Source: Kiritimatiellia bacterium
GTDB taxonomy: Bacteria > Verrucomicrobiota > Kiritimatiellia > RFP12 > UBA1067
Length of the DNA stretch: 64,000 bases
Direction: 5' to 3'
NCBI GenBank assembly: GCA_017450695.1
Contig: JAFSTA010000264.1
Location: 21,088 to 85,087 of the forward strand
Every line of letters begins with the position of its first letter. The first letter of the stretch is position 1. The position numbers were made by a program, and so were the translations under genes. Below are positions 25,102 to 32,045 of the stretch, piece after piece. The notes beneath the pieces are model-generated. The model searched no databases, was not told the origin of the DNA, and saw only the letters and a program-made list of their open reading frames with translations.

Positions 25102-26706
25102 ATGAAAACAACAGTCATATCAGTTTTAGGAACCCAGAAAGACGCGCATGGCGGGGCTGGGCCGCAGCGCTGGGATACATGGCGTCCAACGATCGGACTC
25201 GTCCAACAGGAGGATCTTCCGATCGACGAGTTGCATCTAATTTTCAACGAGGAGTTCAGGGAACTTGCCGAGCGTATTCAGGCGGACATCAAACTGGTGT
25301 CGCCCAAGACAACGGTCATCTTTGACATTATCGAGCTGGTGAACCCGTGGGATTTCGAGGAGGTGTTCGAGAAGTTTTACGACTACATTCAGTCGCGCTG
25401 TTTCCATGACGACAAGCGCCAGTACTACATCCACATGTCAACTGGTTCGCATGTCGAGCAGATCTGTCTCTTCCTGCTCGCGGAGTCCCACTGCATTCGC
25501 GCGAAACTTGTGCAGACGACTCCGAAGGAAGGACATGTCCGCCACTCGAACGATCCGAAGGGGATCTGCACCATCATCGACCTCGACCTTTCGCGGTACG
25601 ACAAGCTCGCCAAGCGTTTTGAACGTGACCGGTTGAACGATCTCTCGTTCCTCAAGCAGGGCATCGAGACCCGTAACGCCGCGTTCAACAAGTTGATCGA
25701 GACCATCGAGCGCGTGGCGGTCCGTTCCTCCGACCCGATCCTGCTGACTGGTCCGACCGGCGCGGGAAAGAGCCAGCTCGCGAAGCAGATCTACCAGCTC
25801 AAAAAGAAACCGCCAAACGGGAAGGTGAAAGGAAAATTCGTTGCCGTCAACTGCGCCACGCTGGGCGGCGATCTGGCGAAGTCCGCGTTGTTCGGACACA
25901 AGAAGGGGGCTTTTTCAGGGGCAGGCGCGGAACATGTCGGCTTCCTGAAAGAGGCGGACGGAGGCATCATCTTCCTCGATGAAATCGGGGAACTGCCGAT
26001 GGAGGCGCAGACGATGCTCCTCAAGGCGATCGAGGAAAAAAGATTCCGTCCGCTCGGAGCAGTGGAGGACGAAGAAAGCAACTTCCAGCTGATCTGCGGT
26101 ACGAATCGCGATTTGGCGGAGGACGTCGAGTCGGGCAAGTTCCGTCGCGACCTGCTCGCGCGTATCAACCTGTGGAGTTTCCGTTTACCCGGTCTTGCCG
26201 ACAGGCGGGAGGACATCGAACCGAATCTGGATTACGAGCTGCAGAAGTATTTTCAGCGCACGGGGAAGAATGTCTCGTTCAACCGGGAGGCGCGCGCCCG
26301 TTTCCTCGCCTTCGCATTCGATCCCGCGAACAACTGGGAGGGGAATTTCCGCGACCTCAACGCGATGGTCGTGCGAATGGCGACGCTTTCCGAAGGCGGC
26401 CGTATCACCGCGCCTTTGGTCGGTGAGGAAATCGAACGTTTTCGGAACGATCCTTCGCGTTCCCGTTCCGCCCTGGGCGCTTCTGATCTGGAGCCGCTTC
26501 TCGGTGCCGGATACGAGAATCGCTTTGATGCCTTCGACTTGGCGCAGCTCGCCTACGTCGTCTCGGTCTGCCGCGAATCAGCCTCGATGTCGGAAGCCGC
26601 GAAGAAGCTCTTCGCCGTCTCCCGGAAGGCAAAGAAATCCGTCAACGATTCAGACCGCCTCTCCAAGTACCTGGCAAAGTTCGGTTTGAAATTCAAGCAG
26701 TTGTAG
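25102..26706 (+). CDS. rtcR: RtcR, sigma-54-dependent regulator with N-terminal CARF-like domain
   Basis: 534 residues. The RtcR sensor domain (residues 1-185) shows VISVLGTQKD, FDIIELVNPWDFEEVFEKFYDY and YYIHMSTGSHVEQICLFLL, the CARF-like fold proposed to bind RNA-end or oligoadenylate ligands. The AAA+ sigma-54 domain follows: Walker A GPTGAGKSQ near 217, the sigma-54-contacting loop GAFSGA near 272 (usual GAFTGA), Walker B GGIIFLDEIGELP, and a C-terminal helix-turn-helix (SMSEAAKKLFAV). In proteobacteria RtcR activates rtcBA (RNA ligase and RNA 3'-phosphate cyclase). No rtc gene follows here, and I see no -24/-12 promoter. The next gene is on the other strand, so targets are unknown. Confidence 0.88.
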   Translation: MKTTVISVLGTQKDAHGGAGPQRWDTWRPTIGLVQQEDLPIDELHLIFNEEFRELAERIQADIKLVSPKTTVIFDIIELVNPWDFEEVFEKFYDYIQSRCFHDDKRQYYIHMSTGSHVEQICLFLLAESHCIRAKLVQTTPKEGHVRHSNDPKGICTIIDLDLSRYDKLAKRFERDRLNDLSFLKQGIETRNAAFNKLIETIERVAVRSSDPILLTGPTGAGKSQLAKQIYQLKKKPPNGKVKGKFVAVNCATLGGDLAKSALFGHKKGAFSGAGAEHVGFLKEADGGIIFLDEIGELPMEAQTMLLKAIEEKRFRPLGAVEDEESNFQLICGTNRDLAEDVESGKFRRDLLARINLWSFRLPGLADRREDIEPNLDYELQKYFQRTGKNVSFNREARARFLAFAFDPANNWEGNFRDLNAMVVRMATLSEGGRITAPLVGEEIERFRNDPSRSRSALGASDLEPLLGAGYENRFDAFDLAQLAYVVSVCRESASMSEAAKKLFAVSRKAKKSVNDSDRLSKYLAKFGLKFKQL

Positions 26707-26717
26707 GCGAGAAGCAG

Positions 26718-26917
26718 ATAAGTGGCGGCTGCGCCGCCTAAGTGGTCCTGCGGGCCTAAATGGGGCGGCGCCCCTAAGTTGACTTGACGGGGAAGAAGGG
26801 ACGTGCGACACGCATGTTGGAAAGTCGGTGTGTTGTCGCGCGTGTCGCGCGTCGCTTGTCTCACGCAGAGAACGGGAGGGGCAACGTCCTCGTTGCCCGA
26901 ATTGGGAGGGTCGCGCT
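26718..26917. repeat. Partial composite repeat island
   Basis: Triple hairpin (26718-26788), GGGACGTGCGACACGCATG-type sequence (26799-26868), then AGAACGGGAGGGGCAACGTC..GTTGCCC (26876-26910). No gene in 26707-26988. Confidence 0.8.
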
Positions 26918-26988
26918 GCCTGTCCTCCGTAGTCTTGCGTAGGAAGGGGCGCGACCGCAGCGCGGAACAAGCCAACTGATCGGCGAGC

Positions 26989-27822
26989 TTAGAAATTGCC
27001 GTTGATCAGCGGCAGGAAGGGGACTGCTTCATTGTTCGCGATGAAATTGAGAAGCCCGATCTGAAGGCCGCCGTTCATCATTCGCGAGTAGTTGATCACG
27101 CCGAGTTGCAGGCCGCTCGTTTTCCCGTCGTACACTACGTTCAGGCAACCGGCCTGGACGCCGCTCAGGTTTTTCGCGCAGTTGATGGCGCCGATCTGAA
27201 CTCCGCCTTCCATCGTTCTCGTGTAGTTGATGGCACCGAGCTGTAGGCCGCGAGCCTTCCCTTCATCCACAACCATGTTCCAGGCACCAATCTGGAGGCC
27301 GTCCAATTCTTTCGCGCAGTTGATGGCGCCGAGTTGCAGACCGATATCCATCGTGCCCACGTAGTTGATCGCGCTCCACTGTAGTCCGCTCGCCTTTCCG
27401 TCGTCTGCCACACTTATGCCGCCGAGCTGGATGCCAGCCATGTTTTTCGTGCAGTTGACGCCGCCCAGCTGGACTCCCTCGAACTCTTCATTCGCGAGGT
27501 TCAGGGCGGAAAGCTGGAGACCGTAGAAAGTCTGCGCATAGTTGACGGCTCCCAGCTGTATGCCGTAGAGTTTGTTGTCCGCGATGTTCCCGGCACTGAT
27601 CGAAACGCCGGCAAAATCGCCCAGCGTGCGATTGACGAACCCGATATCCAAGCCCGCGAAATCGTTGCACTCTCCGTAAATCAGCGAGAGACGCAACCCG
27701 GTGACGTCATAGTCGGGAATCGGCTCTTGGAGAGGTGTGATGAACGAGACCATCAACGGCGTCGTTTCCGCAAAACAAAAACCCGTAACGCCCAGAAGCA
27801 GGGCCGCAAGCAACTTTTTCAT
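26989..27822 (-). CDS. Secreted LA_2272-type surface repeat protein
   Basis: 277 residues with a signal peptide (MKKLLAALLLGVTGFCFA). The body is about ten degenerate repeats of 16-25 residues built on G-[LVI]-Q-[LI]-G-[AV]-[IV]-N followed by a small hydrophobic segment (YGIQLGAVNYAQTF, GVQLGGVNCTKNM, GLQLGAINYTRTM, GGLQIGLLNF). This pattern is that of LA_2272/LA_2273 surface repeats, which likely form a beta-solenoid or barrel-like exported structure; it ends VPFLPLINGNF as typical members do. The ribosome site is AAGG 10 bases upstream. Function unknown; surface or periplasmic location is inferred. Confidence 0.75.
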   Translation of the reverse strand: MKKLLAALLLGVTGFCFAETTPLMVSFITPLQEPIPDYDVTGLRLSLIYGECNDFAGLDIGFVNRTLGDFAGVSISAGNIADNKLYGIQLGAVNYAQTFYGLQLSALNLANEEFEGVQLGGVNCTKNMAGIQLGGISVADDGKASGLQWSAINYVGTMDIGLQLGAINCAKELDGLQIGAWNMVVDEGKARGLQLGAINYTRTMEGGVQIGAINCAKNLSGVQAGCLNVVYDGKTSGLQLGVINYSRMMNGGLQIGLLNFIANNEAVPFLPLINGNF

Positions 27823-27902
27823 GGCAAAACCTTATTCTTGATTTGTATCGGCCGATTCCGCATGAGCCCTGCGGAACACCCACAGTCGATAGAACGGAGA
27901 AT

Positions 27903-27931
27903 ATTGTAACAGATAAAAGGCAAGGGGACAA
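27903..27931 (-). promoter_or_regulatory. Promoter of the LA_2272-type gene
   Basis: Minus strand: TTGTCC (27926-27931), a 17-base spacer, TACAAT (27903-27908), leaving a leader of about 75 bases. The triple-hairpin repeat begins at 27936, immediately upstream. Confidence 0.6.
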
Positions 27932-27935
27932 TGGA

Positions 27936-28286
27936 AAAGTGGCGGCTGCGCCGGGCCTAAGTGGCCTTGCGGTCTAAATGGGGCTGCGCCCCTAAGTTGA
28001 CTTGGCCAGAAATTGGGGACGTGCGACACGCGACGGGCGACACGCATGTCGGAAAGGCGAAATGTCGTCGCGCATGTCGTATGTCGCTTGTCTCACGCAG
28101 GGGATGCGACGGGGCGCGTCCCCCACTCTGTGAGGCAAAACAAAACCCACCCAACCACCGAACCGCTACCCATCTAATGGACGGGGCGCAACCGCGAGCC
28201 GGATGAGAACCGTCGCGCGGTTGCGCGACGACCGCCGGTGTGTTGTTGATCCGTTGTACAAGTTGTTTCCGTTTCAGCGACAAAAA
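27936..28286. repeat. Composite intergenic repeat island, copy 3
   Basis: Triple hairpin (27936-28004), GGGACGTGCGACACGCGACG-type stretch (28015-28100), GCGACGGGGCGCGTCCCCC (28107-28125), CCCAACCACCGAACC (28150-28164) and the 110-base block (28177-28286) with GTCGCGCGGTTGCGCGAC and a terminal CAGCGACAAAAA. Same order as 15611-16040 and 22031-22393. Confidence 0.8.
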
Positions 28287-28337
28287 ACGCATCCGCAACG
28301 AGGTTGCGGATGCGTCTGTCAGCGAGTGGGAATCGCG

Positions 28338-29708
28338 TTACACCAGAGGTTCAAATCCGGCGCGCTTGGAGCCTTTCAGCATCGCGGTCGCTTCCGGTTT
28401 GTTGAACTCTTGCTTCGCGTTGTCCCAGGAGAGCGTCTCGTTCGGGAAGTGCTGCGCGATGCAGCCGAAGAGAAGCGCCTCGGTCAATTTCGCCGCGTAC
28501 TCGAAACGGCTGCCGCATTTCTTGGTGTCGCCCGCCTTGCAGGCATCGACCCATTCCTTGTAGTGGTTGTACTGCCACTTGCCGGGATCCTTGAGCAGGT
28601 CGTTTCCGAACTTCTCCATCTCCTTCGTTTCGGGGCCGAACGCCTTGCCGGGGAGGGCGATGCAGCGTGGCTTGTTGGCGTGCGAGCCGCCGAGCGTCGT
28701 GGCCTTGGAACCTTCGATGATCAGGCCGTTGCCGCCGACGTCGAGCTTCTGGTGCGAACCGGCTGGCGGTTTCGGCAGCAGCTTGCTCTCGTACCAATAG
28801 ACGTTCACGCCCTTCGGGCAGACCGGGGTCGGGCCGAAGTTGAAGTCAATCGTGGAGATCAGCGGGAATCCGAACTTCGCCGGACTGTCCACCCACGCCC
28901 TGACCGTCAGCGGAAGGTCGAGCTGGAGCACCCAGAACGCCGGGTCGAAATTGTGTACGGCCATGTCGCCGATCGCGCCGCAGCCGAAGTCGCACCAGCC
29001 GCGCCACTTGAACGGGGTGTAGGCGGAAGAGTAGGGGCGCATCTGCGCGGGGCCGAGCCACGCATCCCAGTTGTATCCGTCGGGGATCTTCTCCTCTTTC
29101 GCGGGACCGGTCATGCCCTGCGGCCACCAGCCCTTGGCGCGGTCCGTCCAGGAATGGACGGAGAGAATTTCACCCCAGAAATTGTTTTGCAGCAGACGCT
29201 CGTAGCGATAGACGCCCGGATGGCCCTGGTTGCCCATCTGCGTCACGACGCCGTACTTCTTGGCGGCGGCGATCAGCATCTCGCATTCCTCGTAGGTGTG
29301 CGCGAGCGGCTTCTGCACATAGACATGCTTCTTCAGGCGCATCGCGGCGAGGGCGATCGTCGCGTGGGTGTGGTCGGCGGTGGAGACGCAGACCGCGTCA
29401 TACGTCGAGGGATTGATCGTAGAGAGCATCTTGCGGTAATCCGAGAAGGTCGGGATGCCGGGGAATTTCTTCTTCCGGTTTTCCAGTTCGTACGGATTCA
29501 CGTCGCAGATGCCCGTGATGATTCCGCCGTTCCCGATGAGCGAGTTGATGTCGCCGCCGCCCATGCCGCCTGAACCGACTTTCAGAATGCGGAGTTTGTC
29601 GTCACCGGCTTTGACGGCCTGCCCGTAGATCGAGCTGGCGCTGATAAAGAAACCCGCCATCGCACTGGAGGCCAGAAACGAACGGCGTGTAGTACCCTGA
29701 TTATTCAT
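28338..29708 (-). CDS. Secreted Gfo/Idh/MocA family oxidoreductase (Tat substrate)
   Basis: 456 residues. ATG 29708 has AAGGAG 7 bases upstream and opens a twin-arginine leader (TRRSFLASSAMAGFFIS). Rossmann motif VGSGGMGGGDINSL, ribose-binding ICDVNP, and the family signature HVYVQKPLAHTYEECEML with the QKP lysine. WRGWCDFGCGAIGDMAVHNFD is the substrate-domain motif. It is related to the protein at 16280 but clearly divergent, so the two are probably not recent duplicates. It probably acts on a sugar in the periplasm. It is downstream of the FHA-MoxR gene on the same strand with a 34-base gap, though it carries its own strong ribosome site. Confidence 0.87.
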   Translation of the reverse strand: MNNQGTTRRSFLASSAMAGFFISASSIYGQAVKAGDDKLRILKVGSGGMGGGDINSLIGNGGIITGICDVNPYELENRKKKFPGIPTFSDYRKMLSTINPSTYDAVCVSTADHTHATIALAAMRLKKHVYVQKPLAHTYEECEMLIAAAKKYGVVTQMGNQGHPGVYRYERLLQNNFWGEILSVHSWTDRAKGWWPQGMTGPAKEEKIPDGYNWDAWLGPAQMRPYSSAYTPFKWRGWCDFGCGAIGDMAVHNFDPAFWVLQLDLPLTVRAWVDSPAKFGFPLISTIDFNFGPTPVCPKGVNVYWYESKLLPKPPAGSHQKLDVGGNGLIIEGSKATTLGGSHANKPRCIALPGKAFGPETKEMEKFGNDLLKDPGKWQYNHYKEWVDACKAGDTKKCGSRFEYAAKLTEALLFGCIAQHFPNETLSWDNAKQEFNKPEATAMLKGSKRAGFEPLV

Positions 29709-29742
29709 GGAGTTCTCCTTGTTTTGAGTGAATGAAAATCGG

Positions 29743-31191
29743 TTAGGCTGGATAATCCTCTTCGCCCGGCTGCGGGATTTCCTTGACCAGTCGGTTGACG
29801 AGGTCAATGGTGGAGATCCCTTCGGAGTCGGCGGCGAAGTTGGACTGGATGCGGTGACGCAGAACCGGAATCGCGGCCTTGATCACATCGTTGCACGAGA
29901 CGTGGATGCGCCCTTCCAGCACGGCGCGCGCCTTCGCGGCCAGGACGAGATACTGTCCGGCACGGGGACCGGCTCCGTTCTGCACGTACTTCTTGATGAA
30001 GTCGGGACTCTTCTCGTCCTGCGGGCGCGTGGCGCGCACTAGACGGACGGCGTACTTGATCACATGGTCGGAGACCGGGATCTTGCGCACGACCGACTGC
30101 AGCTGCAACAGCTGTTCCTGCGAGAGTACCTTTTCGGGCGTGCTGTGCTTGCCCGAAGTGGTCGATTTGATGACGGTGACCTCTTCATCCTCCTGCGGGT
30201 AATCGACCCAGAGGTTGAACATGAAACGGTCCTGCTGCGCTTCCGGCAGGGGATAGGTTCCTTCCTGTTCCACCGGGTTCTGCGTGGCGAGCACGAAGAA
30301 CGGCGGCTCCAGCTTGTAGGTCTGGTTGCCGACGGTCACGCACTTCTCCTGCATCGCCTCCAGCAGGGAGGCCTGCGTCTTCGGCGGGGTACGGTTGATT
30401 TCGTCGGCGAGCAACATGTTCGTGAAGATCGGTCCCTTGATGAAGCGGAAGGACTTCTTGTCGGTCACGGGATCGTGTTCGAGGATTTCGGATCCGGTGA
30501 TGTCGGTCGGCATCAGGTCCGGCGTGAACTGCACGCGCTTGAACTCCATGTCCAGCACCTTCGCGATGGTCGAGCAGAGCGTGGTTTTCGCCATGCCGGG
30601 CATCCCGACGAGCAGGCCGTGGCCGCCGGCGATGATGACCATCATCACCTGGTTGATGATTTCCACCTGGCCCACGATCACCTTCGCGATCTCTTCGCGG
30701 ATCTTGTTCGACAACTTGGCCATGGACTGCACGAGCGCGAGGTCTTCTGCCGAGGCGCCTGCGACGGCGGAGGAACGCTTCCCTTTCTTCGCCGGCTCCG
30801 CCGCTGCTTCGGTGGCGGGTTCCGCTTCCGGCGCGGGTTCGGCCTCGGCGGGTGCCGCCCCCGCTTCCCCCTCTTGCGGGAATTCCGCCGCGTCGTCCTG
30901 GAAGATGAGTCCGACCTGTTCGCCCAGCACGATCTGGAGTCCGTCCGCGAGCAGCACGGGCTGGTTCGGTTCGAGCGCCTGTCCGTTGATCGTGCTGCCG
31001 TTGGAACTGCCCAGATCCTGCGCCGCCCACCCTTGTTCGGTGAAGAGCAGTTCCAGATGGTGTCCGGAAATCGCGTCTGCCTGAATCGGGATGATGCAGT
31101 CTTCGGCGCGTCCGATCACATACGTTTGCGCGGTGTCAAGCTCCGCCAGGAGCTGGTCGCCTTCGGGTTGCTGGAGAAACAGTTTCGCCAT
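29743..31191 (-). CDS. MoxR-family AAA+ ATPase with N-terminal FHA domain
   Basis: 482 residues. An FHA phosphopeptide-binding domain occupies residues 1-95 (YVIGRAEDC, ISGHHLEL, DLGSSNGSTINGQ). An Ala/Glu/Pro-rich linker (residues 100-140) leads to the MoxR ATPase: Walker A VGMPGMAKTT, Walker B LLADEINRTPPKTQASLLEAM, sensor 1 FFVLATQNPVEQEGTYPLPEAQQDRF and the MoxR C-terminal lid. MoxR proteins act as chaperones for metal or protein-complex assembly, usually beside DUF58 and VWA proteins. Here none is present, and the upstream genes are two secreted unknowns. The FHA fusion suggests control by threonine phosphorylation. It starts 2 bases after the preceding stop. Confidence 0.9.
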   Translation of the reverse strand: MAKLFLQQPEGDQLLAELDTAQTYVIGRAEDCIIPIQADAISGHHLELLFTEQGWAAQDLGSSNGSTINGQALEPNQPVLLADGLQIVLGEQVGLIFQDDAAEFPQEGEAGAAPAEAEPAPEAEPATEAAAEPAKKGKRSSAVAGASAEDLALVQSMAKLSNKIREEIAKVIVGQVEIINQVMMVIIAGGHGLLVGMPGMAKTTLCSTIAKVLDMEFKRVQFTPDLMPTDITGSEILEHDPVTDKKSFRFIKGPIFTNMLLADEINRTPPKTQASLLEAMQEKCVTVGNQTYKLEPPFFVLATQNPVEQEGTYPLPEAQQDRFMFNLWVDYPQEDEEVTVIKSTTSGKHSTPEKVLSQEQLLQLQSVVRKIPVSDHVIKYAVRLVRATRPQDEKSPDFIKKYVQNGAGPRAGQYLVLAAKARAVLEGRIHVSCNDVIKAAIPVLRHRIQSNFAADSEGISTIDLVNRLVKEIPQPGEEDYPA

Positions 31192-31193
31192 AG

Positions 31194-32045
31194 TTACTTT
31201 CCTTCTTCTTCTTTTTTCAACGAGATGGTTCCGAGGTCTTTCACCTTGCCGGTGATGCGGATGCCCTGCAGGTCGGGACGGAAGAATCCGGGGATCAGCC
31301 CCTTGGTTTCCGGCGGTCCCAGTTCCTGACGGGTGATCTCACGCGTTTTGCGGATGTCCCAATGTGTGCCGAGCGAACCGCCGCCGACACTGTCCACCAG
31401 GCAGAGCTTGATGCTGCGGATCTGGACGTTCTTGTGGACGTTCGCGCCTTGGTCGGTGACGGGGCGCGTGCGCACCTCCTGCTCCAATACCCGCGCCCGT
31501 CCGAAACGTCCGGTCTGTCCCTCGATGCGGTGCTGGTGCTTCAGGTCGAAGAACGGGTTGGACTCGACCAGCTTCGCCTTGATGGACTGGCGGTCGGAGT
31601 CGGTCAGGGACTCCTCTTCGCGGTTGAGTTTCAGCCCCTCGTAGAAACAGTTCTCGCACATGATGAAGAGGTCGTATTTCCCGGACGGAAGCCCGTAAAA
31701 CTCGAAACGGTTGTCATCGGAGAGCTGCGCCAGATAACACTGGTTCGTCATGTCGGTGTTGACATTGCCCGCGTTCTTCGCGGAGGTGCCGCCTTCGACG
31801 AACTGGAGGGAACGGATGTTCGGGAATTTCTGCGGCATGCAGATGACGCCCAGCACTTTGGAGGGCGCGTCTGTCAGCGCACCCTTGATTCCCCCTGTCG
31901 CGGAGTAGTCGGGCTTGGTGTAGAGGTTGATGCCCACGTGCGTTTTCGTGTAGGGCGACATATTACCCGGTACGATTTTGATGCCGGGTTCGGCGAATCC
32001 CGAAAACGCGGCGAACAGGCACAGGACGGAGAGCGTTTGCTTCAT
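31194..32045 (-). CDS. Secreted protein of unknown function
   Basis: 283 residues with a signal peptide (MKQTLSVLCLFAAFSGFA). A conserved-looking core, FEFYGLPSGKYDLFIMCENCFYEGLKL, resembles a carboxypeptidase-regulatory or transthyretin-like fold. The C-terminal region (VQIRSIKLCLVDSVGGGSLGTHWDIRKTREITRQEL) has no match that I recognise. Its start overlaps the stop of the upstream 756-residue gene (ATGA), and its stop is two bases before the FHA-MoxR start, so the three genes are probably one functional unit. Confidence 0.75.
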   Translation of the reverse strand: MKQTLSVLCLFAAFSGFAEPGIKIVPGNMSPYTKTHVGINLYTKPDYSATGGIKGALTDAPSKVLGVICMPQKFPNIRSLQFVEGGTSAKNAGNVNTDMTNQCYLAQLSDDNRFEFYGLPSGKYDLFIMCENCFYEGLKLNREEESLTDSDRQSIKAKLVESNPFFDLKHQHRIEGQTGRFGRARVLEQEVRTRPVTDQGANVHKNVQIRSIKLCLVDSVGGGSLGTHWDIRKTREITRQELGPPETKGLIPGFFRPDLQGIRITGKVKDLGTISLKKEEEGK

